Below, one piece after another: positions 31,276-43,200 of a stretch of DNA of 64,000 nucleotides. Under the pieces are notes generated by a model. That model ran no database searches, had not been told where the DNA came from, and saw only the letters and a list, made by a program, of their open reading frames with translations. Location of the stretch: the NCBI GenBank assembly GCA_963576565.1, contig OY755038.1, positions 10,121,756 through 10,185,755 of the forward strand, read 5' to 3'. Every line of letters starts with the position of its first letter. Within the stretch, counting starts at the first letter, position 1. Source of the DNA: Aspidapion aeneum (taxonomy: Eukaryota; Arthropoda; Insecta; Coleoptera; Brentidae). Both the position numbers and the translations under genes were made by a program.

Positions 31276-31889
31276 AATAAGAAACTACTAAACACCACAT
31301 GTTAAAAAAGTAATTTAAAAAAATAGCCAAAAAAAATAAATATATCTTGTTTCCTGTTAACTAGTCACCTCCATTCAAAGATGCATTGTTTTAAATAAGA
31401 TGTTGGATAGCTGTTCCACAGCAACCAACCAAAAAAACGGCTTCCTGTTCAACTGACAATTTTGTTCAATACGTAAAAATGAATATTTTTGGAAACAAGC
31501 AACAGAATCAAAAAAGTTGTCAATGTCAAACCAGTTTCCCATTCGTATAATCTTCGATATTACTGCAGGAAAAGCTTTGTTATATTAAGGATGTTTTGGA
31601 CCAATAAAATTGTCTTTAAACTTTTTTACGTAGGCCTATGCTATTTGTTATGATAAACAGCTGATAACTGTCAAAAAGTTATCTCAAAATTATGATATGG
31701 GGTTTATTTCCGATTCCGATAGTGAGATAACCAGAGATATGAGAAACAGACAGACACAGACCAAAATGTGACATGTTGTTCTGTGATTATTATTGATTTA
31801 AGATTTAAAGAAATTTGTACTGTATGAGAACAGACCAAACGTGCTCAAAGTGAACTAACTATTAAAGTAGTTATACAGGAGAGAGTAAT
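31276..31889. other. No gene; dispersed repeat scrap
   Basis: About 31637-31705 (GCCTATGCTATTTGTTATG followed by AAACAGCTGATAACTGTC) is nearly identical to 50110-50178. Its element is unknown. No coding content recognised elsewhere in the stretch. Confidence 0.45.
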
Positions 31890-33232
31890 GGTCTGGACAA
31901 AACAACCCGCTGCCACAGAAAAAAAATTATCTGGTACACAGCAGTAAGGCCCGCAAGAGAGATCTGCACTTCTCCCTGGGACATTACCCATCAGTCTTTC
32001 AAACGGAAATCTTTGCCATACTAGAATTTGGTCAAACCATATCTATCTTAGATAGCCAGGCGGTCACAGGGCCCTTATGCGCCCGAAGGTTACCTCAGGG
32101 CTAGTATAATTATGGGTGCCAGGACACAGAGGTATTCAAGGAAATGAAAAAACTGATGAACTAGCAAGGCAAGACTCGTCAGAGAAGTATATTAGATCCA
32201 ATCCAGCCCCAGGTGTACTAAAGGTCAAACTCCGGGTAAGGAAAAACATGAAACCCATTGTTTAGAAAGACAGGGACTAAAACACAGCAAAGTCTTTATC
32301 AAAGGCCTGGATACTAAACTCATAAAAGACCTGCTCAGTTACAGTAGGATGTAAGTGAGAACTATAATAGGAAATCATGGCCAACACAAAAATAGAGGCC
32401 ACGACCCTGAAAAAATCAGCTGTTCTCCCGGGGCTGAATTTTACATTGAGTCTTATGGGAGGTCAGACGTTTTTTTATGATATTTTCAAAATGGCACAAC
32501 AGATTTCCGCAAAATTTTAGTGAAATATTCTCAGACACCATTCCGATATTCCACCAAAGGTTTGTAAGGAAGCAACATGATTAAAATGTTAAAATCTTCA
32601 AGATTTGGCATTCCTTATTTTAAATTCAAATTACCCGCCATGTTATATTTGACATGTATTTGACTTTGTCATCTGTGATTGTCACATTCGCTACTGCTTT
32701 AAACTTAATTTTTGTGTGAGCTAATGAAGCGGCTATGAAAAATTAGGGATTACCATACATTTAAAAAAAATTGTTCTGCCAGAATAAAGTAAAAACATTC
32801 TCAAAAACGGCTTTATTTAAAAAAAAAATCAAATATTCATGAACCGTCATTCCAACTTCAATATTTCAAAGACAATCAGCTGTGTCGTAACGTGACCATC
32901 AAACGAAAATCAGCCCCGGATGTGACGTCAACAAAGTGGAGGATCGTGGCCCGTCCATTTTGATAGCCCTGTAGGAAATATGACCGACCACATGACGGAT
33001 AAAGTTCACTTAAACAGGATGGGTCTCTATCAAAGGGTCCTGAGCTGCAGACTATGCAGTCAGGAACTGGAAACAGTGGAACATTTAATATGCCAATGCA
33101 GGCCCTGTATCGAAAAAGGTACTCAGTGTTTGGAGAAGTTGAACTAGAGCCAATAGCAACTGGGGACTACTTTATTGATGACCTCTACAAACTTGTACAG
33201 GGGACAAAATTAATGAAGTAGTTAGCCTAGGA
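31890..33232 (+). pseudogene. I/R1-like LINE 3' region interrupted by family D element
   Basis: The RNase H part: FQTEIFAILEF near 31998, then WVPGHRGIQGNEKTDELARQ near 32111-32170 in another frame. After the inserted element (32377-32971) the LINE resumes with HLNRMGLYQRVLSCRLCSQE and VEHLICQC (about 33010-33100), the C-terminal zinc-knuckle-like block. Stops and frameshifts throughout. Confidence 0.75.
32377..32971. mobile_element. Family D TIR element, unbroken copy, about 595 bp
   Basis: Flanked by TAGGAAATC (32368-32376) and TAGGAAATA (32972-32980), an 8- to 9-bp duplication that suggests a hAT-type element. The ends are imperfect inverted repeats sharing CAAAAT.GA and GGCCACGA.CCT. Non-coding. 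The same family, split by later insertions, lies at 26862-28705. Confidence 0.75.
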
Positions 33233-33234
33233 AC

Positions 33235-33776
33235 TAATGGCTGCAGTGCAGTGACTATGGCTTGCCGGCAGGCAGGTTGGCGTCACAATCAAGGGGTTTT
33301 AGTCGGTAGGAATCTGACACTACCAGTTTTCTCGTGGTGGAGGAGAAATGACTGTGGCAGGAAAGTAGGCCAAGTGTGTTTTATAGAAGATTTCCCCTTG
33401 AGACCCTTGAAAAAAAAACTGTATGAAAATTTTATGGTAAATAAGATTCTCCACCGGTCGTTGAGTGGCATGGATCACTTTTCCTGCAGATAGTCAAGTC
33501 GTGTTCCACACAAGGATTATTCATATTCTTGTAATCGATGTTTGAGGAAGTGAAAATCACATAGTTTTTCACAAGTTCTCATCGAAAGCATCAAACCATT
33601 GGTTTAATTCAATGCCGGTAGGAATATTATCCCTCGGAGTAGTTGTTTCTGTTGGTTTCACATAAATGTCAAATTATTTAGGGACATCAGGACGGCCTAG
33701 CCTTACAGTACAATTGTATCAGTCACATAAAAAATAAAACATTTGCGCTTCAGAATCTTCAATATTTTCGGATTCT
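33235..33776. other. No recognised feature
   Basis: An 80-codon frame (33251-33493, plus) with several Trp and Arg residues has no motif I know. Nothing else supported. Confidence 0.3.
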
Positions 33777-33784
33777 GTATTAGC

Positions 33785-34574
33785 CGAGGGGTGGCTCGGT
33801 ATTTCCTTTTGGTATACAGGTTAGGGGACAGGATAAGACAGGAACAGACTGTAAAGAACTGGAAAAAAGAATAGTAAAAGCAAAAAAGGTTATTGGATGT
33901 CTTAACAGTATTTTATGGAGCAGACAGATAAAAAAGAATGTAAAATTTAACATATATGAAACAATGGTGAAAAGCACGATGTTGTATGGAATAGAGACTT
34001 GTCGCGTAACAGAAAAATACAAAACAAAAATGGAAAGTGTCGAAATGGATGCAATAAGAAGATCAATGAGAATATCTAGAACAGATCACATAAGAAATGA
34101 GATCATAAAAGAAAGAATGGGAATCGAAGGGAGCATAACGGATGACATCACTAAAAGACAACTGATATGGTACGGCCATGTACAACGGATGAACGACGAA
34201 AGATTACCAAAGCAGGTCCTAGAATGGCAACCAATAGGGCGCAGAAAAAGAGGGCGTCCTAAACTAGAATGGCAACAGTCAATCCAAAGATCAATGAGGC
34301 AAAAAAATCTGACAGAAGATGATTGTCAGGATCGAAGGAGGTGGAGAATAGGCGTCGGACAACGTAGGAAAACGTTCTAAACCGACTAAATAAATAAAAT
34401 ACAGGTTAGGGGGAATACCAGAAATTACTTGGGAAATACTGGGAAATATACTAGGAAATTCCGGGAAGTGCTTGGGAAATACTAGGAAATGCCATTAAAA
34501 TTTGAGGAAATACTGGAAAATACAGTAGGTATTTCTTTTTGGTGTACAAAAATTGGCGATAGAGCCACCCCTCG
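33785..34574. mobile_element. hAT-type MITE carrying a LINE insertion
   Basis: The ends CGAGGGGTGGCTC and their exact complement are flanked by a perfect 8-bp duplication, GTATTAGC (33777-33784 and 34575-34582). Removing the LINE inside leaves an element of about 205 bp, with GGAAATACT-type repeats between 34428 and 34525. Confidence 0.88.
33828..34400 (+). mobile_element. RTE-like LINE (family A), 5'-truncated insertion with 12-bp TSD
   Basis: Flanked by the direct repeat ACAGGTTAGGGG (33816-33827 and 34401-34412), so this is one clean retrotransposition event. The insert of 573 bp contains only the 3' end. The open frame 33964-34380 has the family C-terminus: MDAIRRSMRIS, DHIRNEIIKERMG, YGHVQRMNDERLPKQV, KRGRPKLEW. 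It ends in a (TAAA)-like tail, ACTAAATAAATAAAAT. This copy defines the true 3' end of the family. Confidence 0.92.
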
Positions 34575-34795
34575 GTATTAGCAATACATCCTGCATTTTA
34601 TATTTTACGTGACGTAATATTAATATTTCGAGCATTTCAACGGCTCTGTAAGGTAATGATAATTTTCAAAGCGGGAATTATCACGGAGCCATGTAGGCTT
34701 ATTTATTAATAAAACTCGCGTCGAGCCATTGACTTTACAACAACTTTAACAGAAAAGGCCCAACAAAAAAAAATTGGAACTTTTACACCAGTACT

Positions 34796-35108
34796 TAGAA
34801 CGTTTTTCTACGTTGTCCGACGCCTATTCTCCACCTCCTTCGATCATGACAATCATCTTTCGTCAGGTTTTTGACTCATTGATCTTTGGATTGACACCTT
34901 TTTTTTCTGCGCCCTATTGGTTGCCATTCTGGACCTGATGTCATCCGTTATGCTTCCCTCGATTCCCATTCTTTCTTTTATGATCTCATTACTTATGTGA
35001 TCTGTTCTAGATATTCCCATTGATCTTCTTATTACATCAACTTCGAAATTTTCCGCTTTTGTTTTGTATTTTTCTCTTACGCGACAAGTCTCTATTCCAT
35101 ACACCAGT
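34796..35108 (-). pseudogene. RTE-like LINE (family A), short 3' fragment with internal deletion
   Basis: The minus-strand frame 34853-35104 reads YGIETCRVREKYKTK, DHISNEIIKERMG and SITDDI, then jumps to sequence near the C-terminus, so about 90 bp of the KRGRPKLEW region is mostly lost. It is truncated at 35108, where family C LINE sequence begins. Confidence 0.8.
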
Positions 35109-35111
35109 ATT

Positions 35112-35355
35112 TACTACGATTTTAACACCAGAACAAGGTCTAAGTATCCTCCAAAAAAGGTTAGCTATCAGTTTGGGTGAGACACTGTTCAGATCTTCTG
35201 AATCAATCTGAGGTTTACCCAAAGTTGTTTTGACGTAAACCTGCAATAGCCGGACATTCGCACAGTACCTACATGTCTAACTATTTCTTCGTCGTCATAC
35301 CGTCTACATTCGGTCTCTTCTGTTAGTCCCATTCTGTGCAAGGGTCATCGTTCAA
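35112..35355 (-). pseudogene. I-like LINE (family C) 3' fragment
   Basis: Minus-strand reading near 35275-35340 gives RMGLTEETECR, and further down the IDSEDLNSVSPKLIANLF segment, which is nearly the same as residues in the copy at 22804-23139. Frame changes are present. Confidence 0.7.
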
Positions 35356-35579
35356 AAATAACAATATAATATTACTCCTCTAACCACTGTTTATTATATT
35401 TAAGTATTTTTTCCAAATTATGCCCATTTCGAATCAAATACGCCAGTATTTGAGAGTCGGTTGAAAAGAACTCAAATTCAATAATGGCAAGAAGATTTTT
35501 ATTCATCTTTCAAAAAGCGCACTAAAACCAACTAAACTTTAAAAAATCGTAAAAAGCAACAACAAACACTAACCGGTTA
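35356..35579. other. No recognised feature
   Basis: A short AT-rich stretch without recognised content. Confidence 0.3.
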
Positions 35580-35880
35580 TAAAAAAAAACTATTCTGTGG
35601 TAATAGGCTAAGGGCCTAAACAGCTTATTTAAATGTCAACCAAGGGATAACCAGTTGTTGGTGCTACCAAGCGCATTTTTTCTCTCTCGATGAGACAGTA
35701 CAGGAATCAAGCGCTCTTAAGGCTGCTTGACTGTCTGAGAAGATTTTTATTATCCTGTTGGTCCATTCGTGGTCAGTAATCCACACAGTTCAATGGCTAC
35801 GAGTTCGGCCTGAAATAAAGTAGCCATTTGGCCGTGATTATGTTGAATCTCGATCAAACAACTGCAAAGATTTGTTTTAC
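35580..35880 (-). pseudogene. LINE RNase H fragment
   Basis: The minus strand gives ATLFQAELVAIELCG near 35780-35830 and IFSDSQAALRAL-type sequence near 35710-35750 in other frames, the AE and SDS blocks of LINE RNase H. Too broken to place in one family. Confidence 0.55.
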
Positions 35881-36209
35881 GGTAACGCGCAATAGCATAG
35901 TAAGACTTTCTTAGTAGGTTTTAGCCCACAATAATTCAATTTAACTTTAGAAATAAAAACCAAATAAATTTTTTGTAATGATATGTCATCATTCGGAAAT
36001 CCAGTTCTCGCCGTCAAAGAATTCCTGTTAAAAATAGTTTCAAATTGTAGTATTATCCCCGATGGGTGGTTTAAAGTTTGAAAAACTATAGAAATAATAC
36101 ATGATCGATCAAAACAAATTAAATTATAAACAAAAATTTTCAAAGCTAAATATTATAAGAATAACATAAAACTATCTCTGTAAATGCATTACCGTATTAA
36201 ATACGTATC
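35881..36209. other. No recognised feature
   Basis: An 88-codon minus frame (35877-36143) shows no motif. AT-rich. Confidence 0.3.
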
Positions 36210-36706
36210 AATATTTAAATATTGCAAAATACGCAAGATATAAAGAGAAAAAACGCACATACTTGAAATGGCTCAGTACTAAAGAACAAAGAGACCTAGA
36301 AATCTACAGGGAAACCAAAAGACAGCTGAGAAATTTGATACGCACAGAAAAAAATGAAAAGCGCAAATGCCACGATATCAATACACACGTAGGAGGTAGG
36401 CAGAGTTCTGAAGTATGGAAATTCATTTCTACAGTAAAAAACCCAACAAAAGAAAAAGTAAACATCCAGATCATCAAACCAGAACAATGGACAGAACAGG
36501 ACTGCTGCAGGAAACGAGACCCGAATATCTGGCAGCCTCTCCGAGGAGAGACATAGAAGTACACGGAGAGGAAGTAATCATCGAAAAAGAAATGATAAAA
36601 AATATTATTAAAAAGCTTAAATCCGGAAAAGCTAGCGGACCTGGAGGAATATATGCTGAAATGCTCAAATATGGATCAGAGAAACTAATCGAAAATCTCA
36701 CATATA
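36210..36706 (+). pseudogene. RTE-like LINE (family A), upstream part of split copy
   Basis: Encodes the stretch between endonuclease and RT: KKRTYLKWLSTKEQRDL, EVWKFISTVKNP, then after a frameshift near 36490 EVIIEKEMIKNIIKKLKSGK and ASGPGGIYAEMLKYG, the usual lead-in to RT. It is cut at 36706 by the GGGGGC element and resumes at 39695. The 5' end is missing. Confidence 0.85.
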
Positions 36707-39694
36707 GGGGGCAATTCTTCAAAATTTGAAATAATTTGAAATAATCTGACGAAATTTGAAACAACAGAATTTAGGTGTAAATCTTGACAACACTGCAATT
36801 TCAGCTTTGTGTAAAACGTCTTACACCACACGGTAATGGGCCAACTTAGGAAATTATGAAAACCCCAAAAATTTAAAATATGCGGGAAAATTTAATCTAA
36901 ATCCTACCTTGAAACTCGGCTACTGATAATCCACAAGTTCTTGATAAATTGTATTTTTCCGAGCACCTCATCATACAACGGTTTTTCTTTCTGTCACATT
37001 TGACAACTGTCAGTCACAGATCACCAAGGGGACTGTCAGTTACGAAATACTGCCGCTGTTGCCAATTCATTGTTTCCAAGTTAAACCAATAAAGGGACCG
37101 TTCACAAGTTGGGTTTTACTTTTTAAATATGTTGTTAAAATATTATTACGAAAAACTCTTACAACGTAACGTGCAAGGTGGTACCTAAGGGGGGATCAAT
37201 CTCCCCCCGATATTTTTAGGAATAAAAAGTAATCAAACATTTAGTAGTGATAATAGTAGTAGAGATATGGATAATTCGCATTTTTTACGGCGGAATTGAT
37301 TCTGATTTTTGAGATTTTTGCTTATAATAGCTGAAAACATGCTCAAACTAAAGTTTGGTTAAGTATTTTGTTTTCTAAAAAATTAAAATCTTAAAGGTAT
37401 TTTTTTATACCTAAATGTATGGAGAGTGGAAAAATTTTTTCTAAATCTCATAATTTTATTCATAAACATTTGTGTGTTTTAAATAATATTACTTGACTTG
37501 ACTGCAAAATCAATCCAACATTTGAGCAGCTGCTAAAAAATTGTTTTTCTTTGTCGTGTTTTTGAATTTGATTTTAAAATAAATTTGAATGAAAAAGTAT
37601 GCTTGGCTGACTTATTTTTTAGCCACTCATAGGTAGGAAGGCTATTGGGGACCGTCAAAAAAATCCTTTTTATTTTTGCTCAAAATAAGTTTGTGCCAAA
37701 AAATTCATAGTTCTTTTAAAAATAAAACCAAATAATTTAAATAATTAGGCACTTTGTCTGGAAGTTTAATGAAAATTTTTACCTGGTTTTATTTTAAGTT
37801 TAAAAAAAACAAATTCAATTTTTTTTTACCCTTATTATATTTGTTATAATCAAAACCTTAAAAACTATTTAATTTTTTTTTATTACTTTTTCAAATTAGG
37901 TAGCTATTCAATGAACCTACAGAGTAAATAATTTTGCACTCGAATTTATTCTTTAGCTTTTTAACTATTTCTTCAATTTCAATATATTTTAATTATAGTA
38001 TCTAAGGTTTTAAACCCGTTATATTTTGTTTGTGTTTTTTATTCCGGGATTAACATTAATATTGATAAAGGTACACAATTGACAGGGTGCAAAATTTTTT
38101 GCCGACTTTTTTGGACGATAGCTTTTCTAAAAGGTTCGATGTCATCACATTTCGTGCATTTCCTAATACAAAACAGACCATAGGCGACTCGTGTTGGCGG
38201 GTAAATAAAAAAGTGAGGTTGGGTTGGTGCATAGAGAATTTGTCTGTGGGTTGGTGGCAGGGTCGAATGAAACGTGCGATAAATTGTGGTAAAATAGCCA
38301 GCAAGAGAAGGTTTGTTTGTGAAAGGGATCCGTTCACAAATTAAGTGAAAGAGACAAGTAAGTTTCTTCTTGTATATAAATATAGGTACTTACCTAACCA
38401 GGTCAGGTTAGGTTTTAAAGTATATTACAAAAAAAAGGCACCTGATGTGGTCAAGTTAGTTTCTATTATTATATCTAATAACCCAAGCTTTCGACATTCT
38501 GGACTTTCAACATTTTGTAATTACAAAAAAGTTTCACGGGCAAGACCTCAGAGGTAAAGGTAGCTCGGGGACGCATTTCTGCCTCATTAGGCTTCATTCA
38601 GCCCGAGCATAACCATAAAATGGAAGGAGATGAAATGATGATGTGGATATCTGAAAAGGAATATGAAATATGGTGTTTACTGAGGAGAGACCAACTGTCA
38701 ATTTGCAGCTTCGGTCAGGGTTGCCTCAGTTTTGAGGCTAATTTTGACGTCGCGACGGAGACAGATATAATCTGCTCCCAGAAAACAGCCTGAACCTTTA
38801 CCTCTGAGGTCTTGCCCGTGAAACTTTTTTGTAAAAACTTTTTACCTCGTAAACTTCCTTCACATTTTGTAATTCTTCTTCATTCGCACACACAGTTTCC
38901 CATAGAATCTACATTTTTTTATTTTAATATTTATTTTTATCTTTACAAACCCAACAGTAACGTCTATTAGACGAAAATTGTTCGTAGCACCCCTGTAATC
39001 TTCCGCCGGCGGCGACTGTAGCAAGTATTTCTGATTATCCTATCCAAAACCTCATGGGCCGTCACTGAATAACAGCAGTTTTTATATGGGAGGACCCCCC
39101 AGAATAAAAAATTATATACGTGCCTAGCTTTGATAACAAAAGTAAAAAAATAATCACCACTTCAATAATTTGACCAGTATCCCACTTAGTCAGATTTTTC
39201 TGGCAGATTTTAAAGAAATAATTTGACATTCCCTTAAAAATCCGTTCAAATATAACGGTGGCAACAGCGTAGAGCTAATTTTGTAGCGGCCCTTCCACGA
39301 CATGCAATTAGTCCCTCTTTGTTAATTTTACCGTGAAAAACAAGAAAAGAAAGTAAACTTAGCTGACCTCATAAAGAAAATGAATAGGACTCATAAATTT
39401 GAAAGAAATGTGACGAAATGTGACGAAATCTGACATTTTAGTTTGTGTGGTTAATGGTTATCTGCTTTGAATTTATTTACAATTTTTATATTAAAAATTT
39501 TCAACAAATTACGGGGTTTTAATTAAAAACAAATATTATATCGTGAAGCTACATCTATCAAAAAGTGGGAAATGGCCTTTTAGGTAAGTTTTTAAGTTTA
39601 AAAATTGCCTTTTAAACGAGAAATCTTAAGCGCCAGATTATGTCACATTTTTTCAAATTTCGCCAGATTTTTTGAAATGTAAAGAATTGCCCCC
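36707..39694. mobile_element. DNA transposon-like element, 2988 bp, TSD ATA
   Basis: The ends GGGGGCAATTCTT and AAGAATTGCCCCC are flanked by ATA on both sides (36704-36706, 39695-39697). Removing the element and one ATA restores CACATATATTATCAATCAATG, which agrees with the unbroken family A copy near 54200. Further in, both ends carry AAATTTGAAA and TCTG.CGAAATTTGAAA. A 3-bp duplication and a G-rich terminus fit PIF/Harbinger, but the duplication is not TTA/TAA and no transposase was recognised, so the superfamily is open. Opposed frames near 38056-38344 (85 and 93 codons) are of unknown meaning. It holds the 38521-38834 MITE. Confidence 0.75.
38521..38834. mobile_element. TIR element, 314 bp, with perfect 41-bp TIRs
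   Basis: 38521-38561 (starting TTACAAAAAAGTTTCACGGG) is matched exactly in reverse complement at 38794-38834. The inside is non-coding. Identical TIRs suggest it is recent relative to its 2988-bp host element. Confidence 0.85.
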
Positions 39695-41080
39695 ATATTA
39701 TCAATCAATGCATAAACGGACATCCAGTACCTGATGATTGGAAAATTGCATTCATATCCTCAATACATAAAAAAGGAAACAAGCTGGATTGCAACAATTA
39801 CAGAGGAATTTCAGTAACTAGTACTCTCATTAGATTGTACGGTAGGATTCTTAGAGATCTAATAGAGAAGGATTTTCATGAACAAGAAGAAGAATAGCAA
39901 AGTGGGTTTCGTGCAGGCAGATCTTGTAGTGATAATGTCTTTTGTCTTAAACAAGTAATTGAGAAAAGGAGCGCCAGAAATATAGAGACTCATGTTACCT
40001 TTGTGGACCTACAAAAAGCATATGATACCGTTCCAGTAGAAAAACTATGGACAGTGCTAGAGCAGACTAATATCAATCATACATACATAAAAGCGATAAA
40101 AGGACTATACAAAGGGTCAAAATCTAAAATTAAAATTGGAAATCGACTTTCAAAAGAATTCCTGGTAACAAAAGCCTTAAGACAGGGATGTTGTATTTCT
40201 CCAACTCTTTTTAAAATATATATTGCAGTAGCTCTAAAAAACTGGAAACGGAAAGCGCACGGCATGGGAATACAACTTAACGACCGATTTACCATATACA
40301 CACTACAGTTTGCTGACGACCAAGTAATTGTAGCTAATGATAAAGAGGACATGGAGTATATGATTAGAAAGTTAATGGAAGAATACTAAAAGTGGGGATT
40401 AACAGTGAACGTGGACAAGACACAGTACTTATGTATTGGAAACGAATCCAGTGAGTTAGAACTAGACAATGGACAAGTAATATCTCCATGCAATGAGTAC
40501 GTATACTTGGGTGTCACATTTGATGACAGGAACAGACTGTAAAGAACTGGAAAAAAGAATAGTAAAAGCAAAAAAAGTTATTGGATGTCTTAACAGTATT
40601 TTATGGAGCAGAGAGATAAAAAAGAATGTAAAATTTAACATATATGAAACAATGGTGAAAAGCACGCTGTTGTATGGAATAGAGACTTGTCGCGTAACAG
40701 AAAAATACAAAATAAAAATGGAATGTGTCGAAATGGATGCAATAAGAAGATCAATGAGAATATCTAGAACAGATCACATAAGAAATGAGATCATAAAAGA
40801 AAGAATGGGAATCGAAGGGAGCATAACGGATGACATCACTAAAAGACAACTGATATGGTACGGCCATGTACAACGGATGAACGACGAAAGATTACCAAAG
40901 CAGGTCCCAGAATGGCAACCAATAGGGCGCAGAAAAAGAGGGCGTCCTAAACTAGAATGGCAACAGTCAATCCAAAGATCAATGAGTCAAAAAAATCTGA
41001 CAGAAGATGATTGTCAGGATCGAAGGAGGTGGAGAATAGGCATCGGACAACGTAGAAAAACGTTCTAAACCGACTAGATA
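39695..41080 (+). pseudogene. RTE-like LINE (family A), RT and C-terminus of split copy
   Basis: The best RT of family A in the window. In order: DDWKIAFISSIHKKG, NYRGISVTST, one in-frame stop before QSGFRAGRSCSDN, motif A FVDLQKAYD (about 40000), RQGCCISPTLF (about 40180), motif C FADDQVIVAND (about 40310), a stop at 40387 (before KWGLTVNVDK), a frameshift near 40525, then the open frame 40493-41068 with MDAIRRSMRIS and KRGRPKLEW and the stop at 41066. With only about four lesions this is a fairly young copy, but dead. The 3' UTR is about 20 bases, then an A-rich tail. Confidence 0.9.
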
Positions 41081-41384
41081 AAAAAAAATATATATATTAG
41101 AATCCGTTTTTAGTAACACATCTATCAAAATCAATGAAAATCGATTTAATCTTCGCTAACTTGTCTTAATATTAACCATATTAAATATAGCGGACAGCGA
41201 GAGTCTTTGTTCTTATTGGACATCTCCTAGTGACGTTTTGAGGTTTAAATAGGTCTGCGATTTTTAAACCAAAGTATTATATTTTTTTAAATTTATTTTA
41301 AAGTTTTTTGGGGATATATAAATTGTCTCGTCCCCCCCCCCCAAAAGTTTTACGCCACGGTTCAAAATACATCCAAATAACATA

Positions 41385-42319
41385 CGAGGTGTGACAATTA
41401 AATTTTAAGACTGGCCCCCGTACTAACAGGTTTTAAATCTCTACAAAACTAAAAAAAAACGGCTACTGAATGCTGAATGTTTTCGAATGCATTGTATGTC
41501 TCGAGCAATGATTTTTATGTGGCATAAAAGCTTTTTCGAGGGTCGTGAAGAAGTTAAAGTTGATGAACGAGAAGGGCGCTCCAGCACATCCAAAACAGCT
41601 ATGCTCATTGTTTTTCTTTTCGATATTAGGGATGTTATTCTTATTGAATGGGCGCGTGAGGATCAAACATTTAACCAACATTTATATTTGGAAGCAGTGG
41701 CGTATATAGAAAAGTTTCGGGGGGGCCTATTTTATGTTTGTATTCATGAAATATGTGGAAAATATCCAAAAAAATCTTAGCTTCGGGGGGGGGCCGGGCC
41801 CCCCAGGCCCCCAGGCCCCCAGCCCCCCCCCCCCGTATATACGCCACTGTTTGGAAGTATTGATGTAGCTAAGGGAACGTCCAAGAGCAAACAGTCCAGA
41901 TTTATGGAAGAACAACGCGTAGCTGCTCTACCAGGACAATGCACGGGCCCACAATGCCCTATCCATAAGCAGTTTTTAGCTAATAAGAAGATCCCTGTCG
42001 TTAACCACCCACCATATTTACCAGAGTCGGCCCCTTGCGACTTCTACCTGTTTCCGAAAGTGAAAAAATCCTTAAAAGGAAACCGTTTTAAAATATTATA
42101 TATTATATAAAATATTTTGTCAAGGAAAAAACGGCAAAACTTCTTAACAGCCTCTCTTCTGATAATTTCCAAAATTGCTTCCAACATTGGAAAAAAACGC
42201 ATGCAAGGCTGCGTCGATAGAGAAGGGACTACATTGATGGGGAACATCATTAAGTTGTATTAGTATTTAGATAAAGTAGATTTTTTACAGCAGTCTTATA
42301 ATTTTATTGTCACACCTCG
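41385..42319 (+). pseudogene. Mariner (DD34D-type) element remnant, about 0.9 kb
   Basis: The ends CGAGGTGTGACAAT and ATTGTCACACCTCG are flanked by TA (41383-41384, 42320-42321). Readings resemble mariner transposase: SRAMIFMWHKSFFEGREEV near 41500-41560, then the MLIVFLFDIRDV and NQHLYLEAV blocks (41600-41690). After the hAT insertion come QFLANKKIPVVNHPPYLPES and APCDFYLFPK (41960-42060), where the Asp is the third catalytic position of DD34D mariners. The centre is deleted and frameshifted. Not functional. Confidence 0.88.
41695..41849. mobile_element. hAT-type MITE, 155 bp, inside mariner
   Basis: The ends CAGTGGCGTATATA and their complement are flanked by a perfect 8-bp duplication, TTTGGAAG (41687-41694, 41850-41857). 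The inside has long G and C runs (GGGGGGGGCC..., then a run of C at about 41822-41834). It resembles the ends of the element at 20805 (both start CAG.GGCGTA). Confidence 0.92.
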
Positions 42320-42327
42320 TATAATAA

Positions 42328-42386
42328 AAAAAATGTCGAAAATAATACCTTCTCTAGCCATTGCTGTACTGGGCTAGGAAGGTAAC
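42328..42386. repeat. Short dispersed repeat (second copy)
   Basis: Second site of the ATAATACCTTCT ... AGGAAGGTAA repeat seen at 7985-8050. It follows the mariner end directly. Confidence 0.45.
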
Positions 42387-42534
42387 AATAAAGTTTTTAT
42401 GTCGGGAATGAAAGGAAATAATAATTAAATTCACACCTTCATATTTGTTCGAAATCGTTTGGAGTTTAGAAAAATCACAATGTTGTCTAAAAAGTGTTAT
42501 GTAACTTGTGTTGTCGTTTTGATTTTGGTAGAGC

Positions 42535-42992
42535 AGCGGGACTGTATGCGCTGGCCGTTTTATAAAATCTGGGTGCAAAAATCCTTAAAAGGACGATGTA
42601 AAAATATTAATTTTTCCGAGCCACACAAAGACAATATAGAGGATTGGCACTCACCTTTTCAGCTGTTTCCGTCGTCCAGAGGAGCTCCTCTCGCTGGCCC
42701 AGTCGTTGCAGTCGCTCCACACTAGAATCACTTGTTTGTGTAATGGTTTAGTTTTATTTTCTAAGAATGTTATTGGATTTTTTGGTTAATAGAATTTATC
42801 ACCATGCTGCGTGGTGATCTCGATAGAATACGACAGACGAATCTTTTTTTTGGTTACGCCTCTTTGCGCAGATTCATTTTTTGTAGATGGCGCTGGCGTT
42901 TTGCTTGTGCCAATCAAATTGAAATTGTGTGGGTTTTCCGAATACGGGAATTTGGCGCAAAATTTGAATTTAAAATTAAAGTTGCACGAACA
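42535..42992 (-). repeat. BEL/Pao 3' LTR, 458 bp
   Basis: Matches 49214-49671 along its whole length at a constant offset of 6679 bp. The only difference I noticed is the outermost base (A here, T there). On the minus strand it begins TGTTCGTGCAAC, preceded by a purine-rich tract (AGTGGGCGGAAAAT) that would serve as polypurine tract. Confidence 0.95.
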
Positions 42993-43200
42993 TTTTCCGC
43001 CCACTTAAAACGAAGTTTTACATTGAGATTAATTGAATAAACAAATGGCTATATAAAAAGAATATAAGTTAATTCAAAACCTTAAAGGGTAGGTAATTAA
43101 ATCCGTTTTAGGTTTATAGATCAAAAGGAAAAAAAATAAAAAAAAAAATAAAATATATTCTAGATAACGACACACGAAACAAAAGAAGTTGCTTGGGAGT

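Noticed and set aside
32150..32180. CTGATGA at about 32153 as a hammerhead core
   Set aside because: It is part of the LINE RNase H coding block (GNEKTDELAR). No paired stem II with GAAA follows.
36296..36764. Minus-strand frames of 63-96 codons over the LINE lead-in
   Set aside because: Antisense to a clear LINE coding segment.
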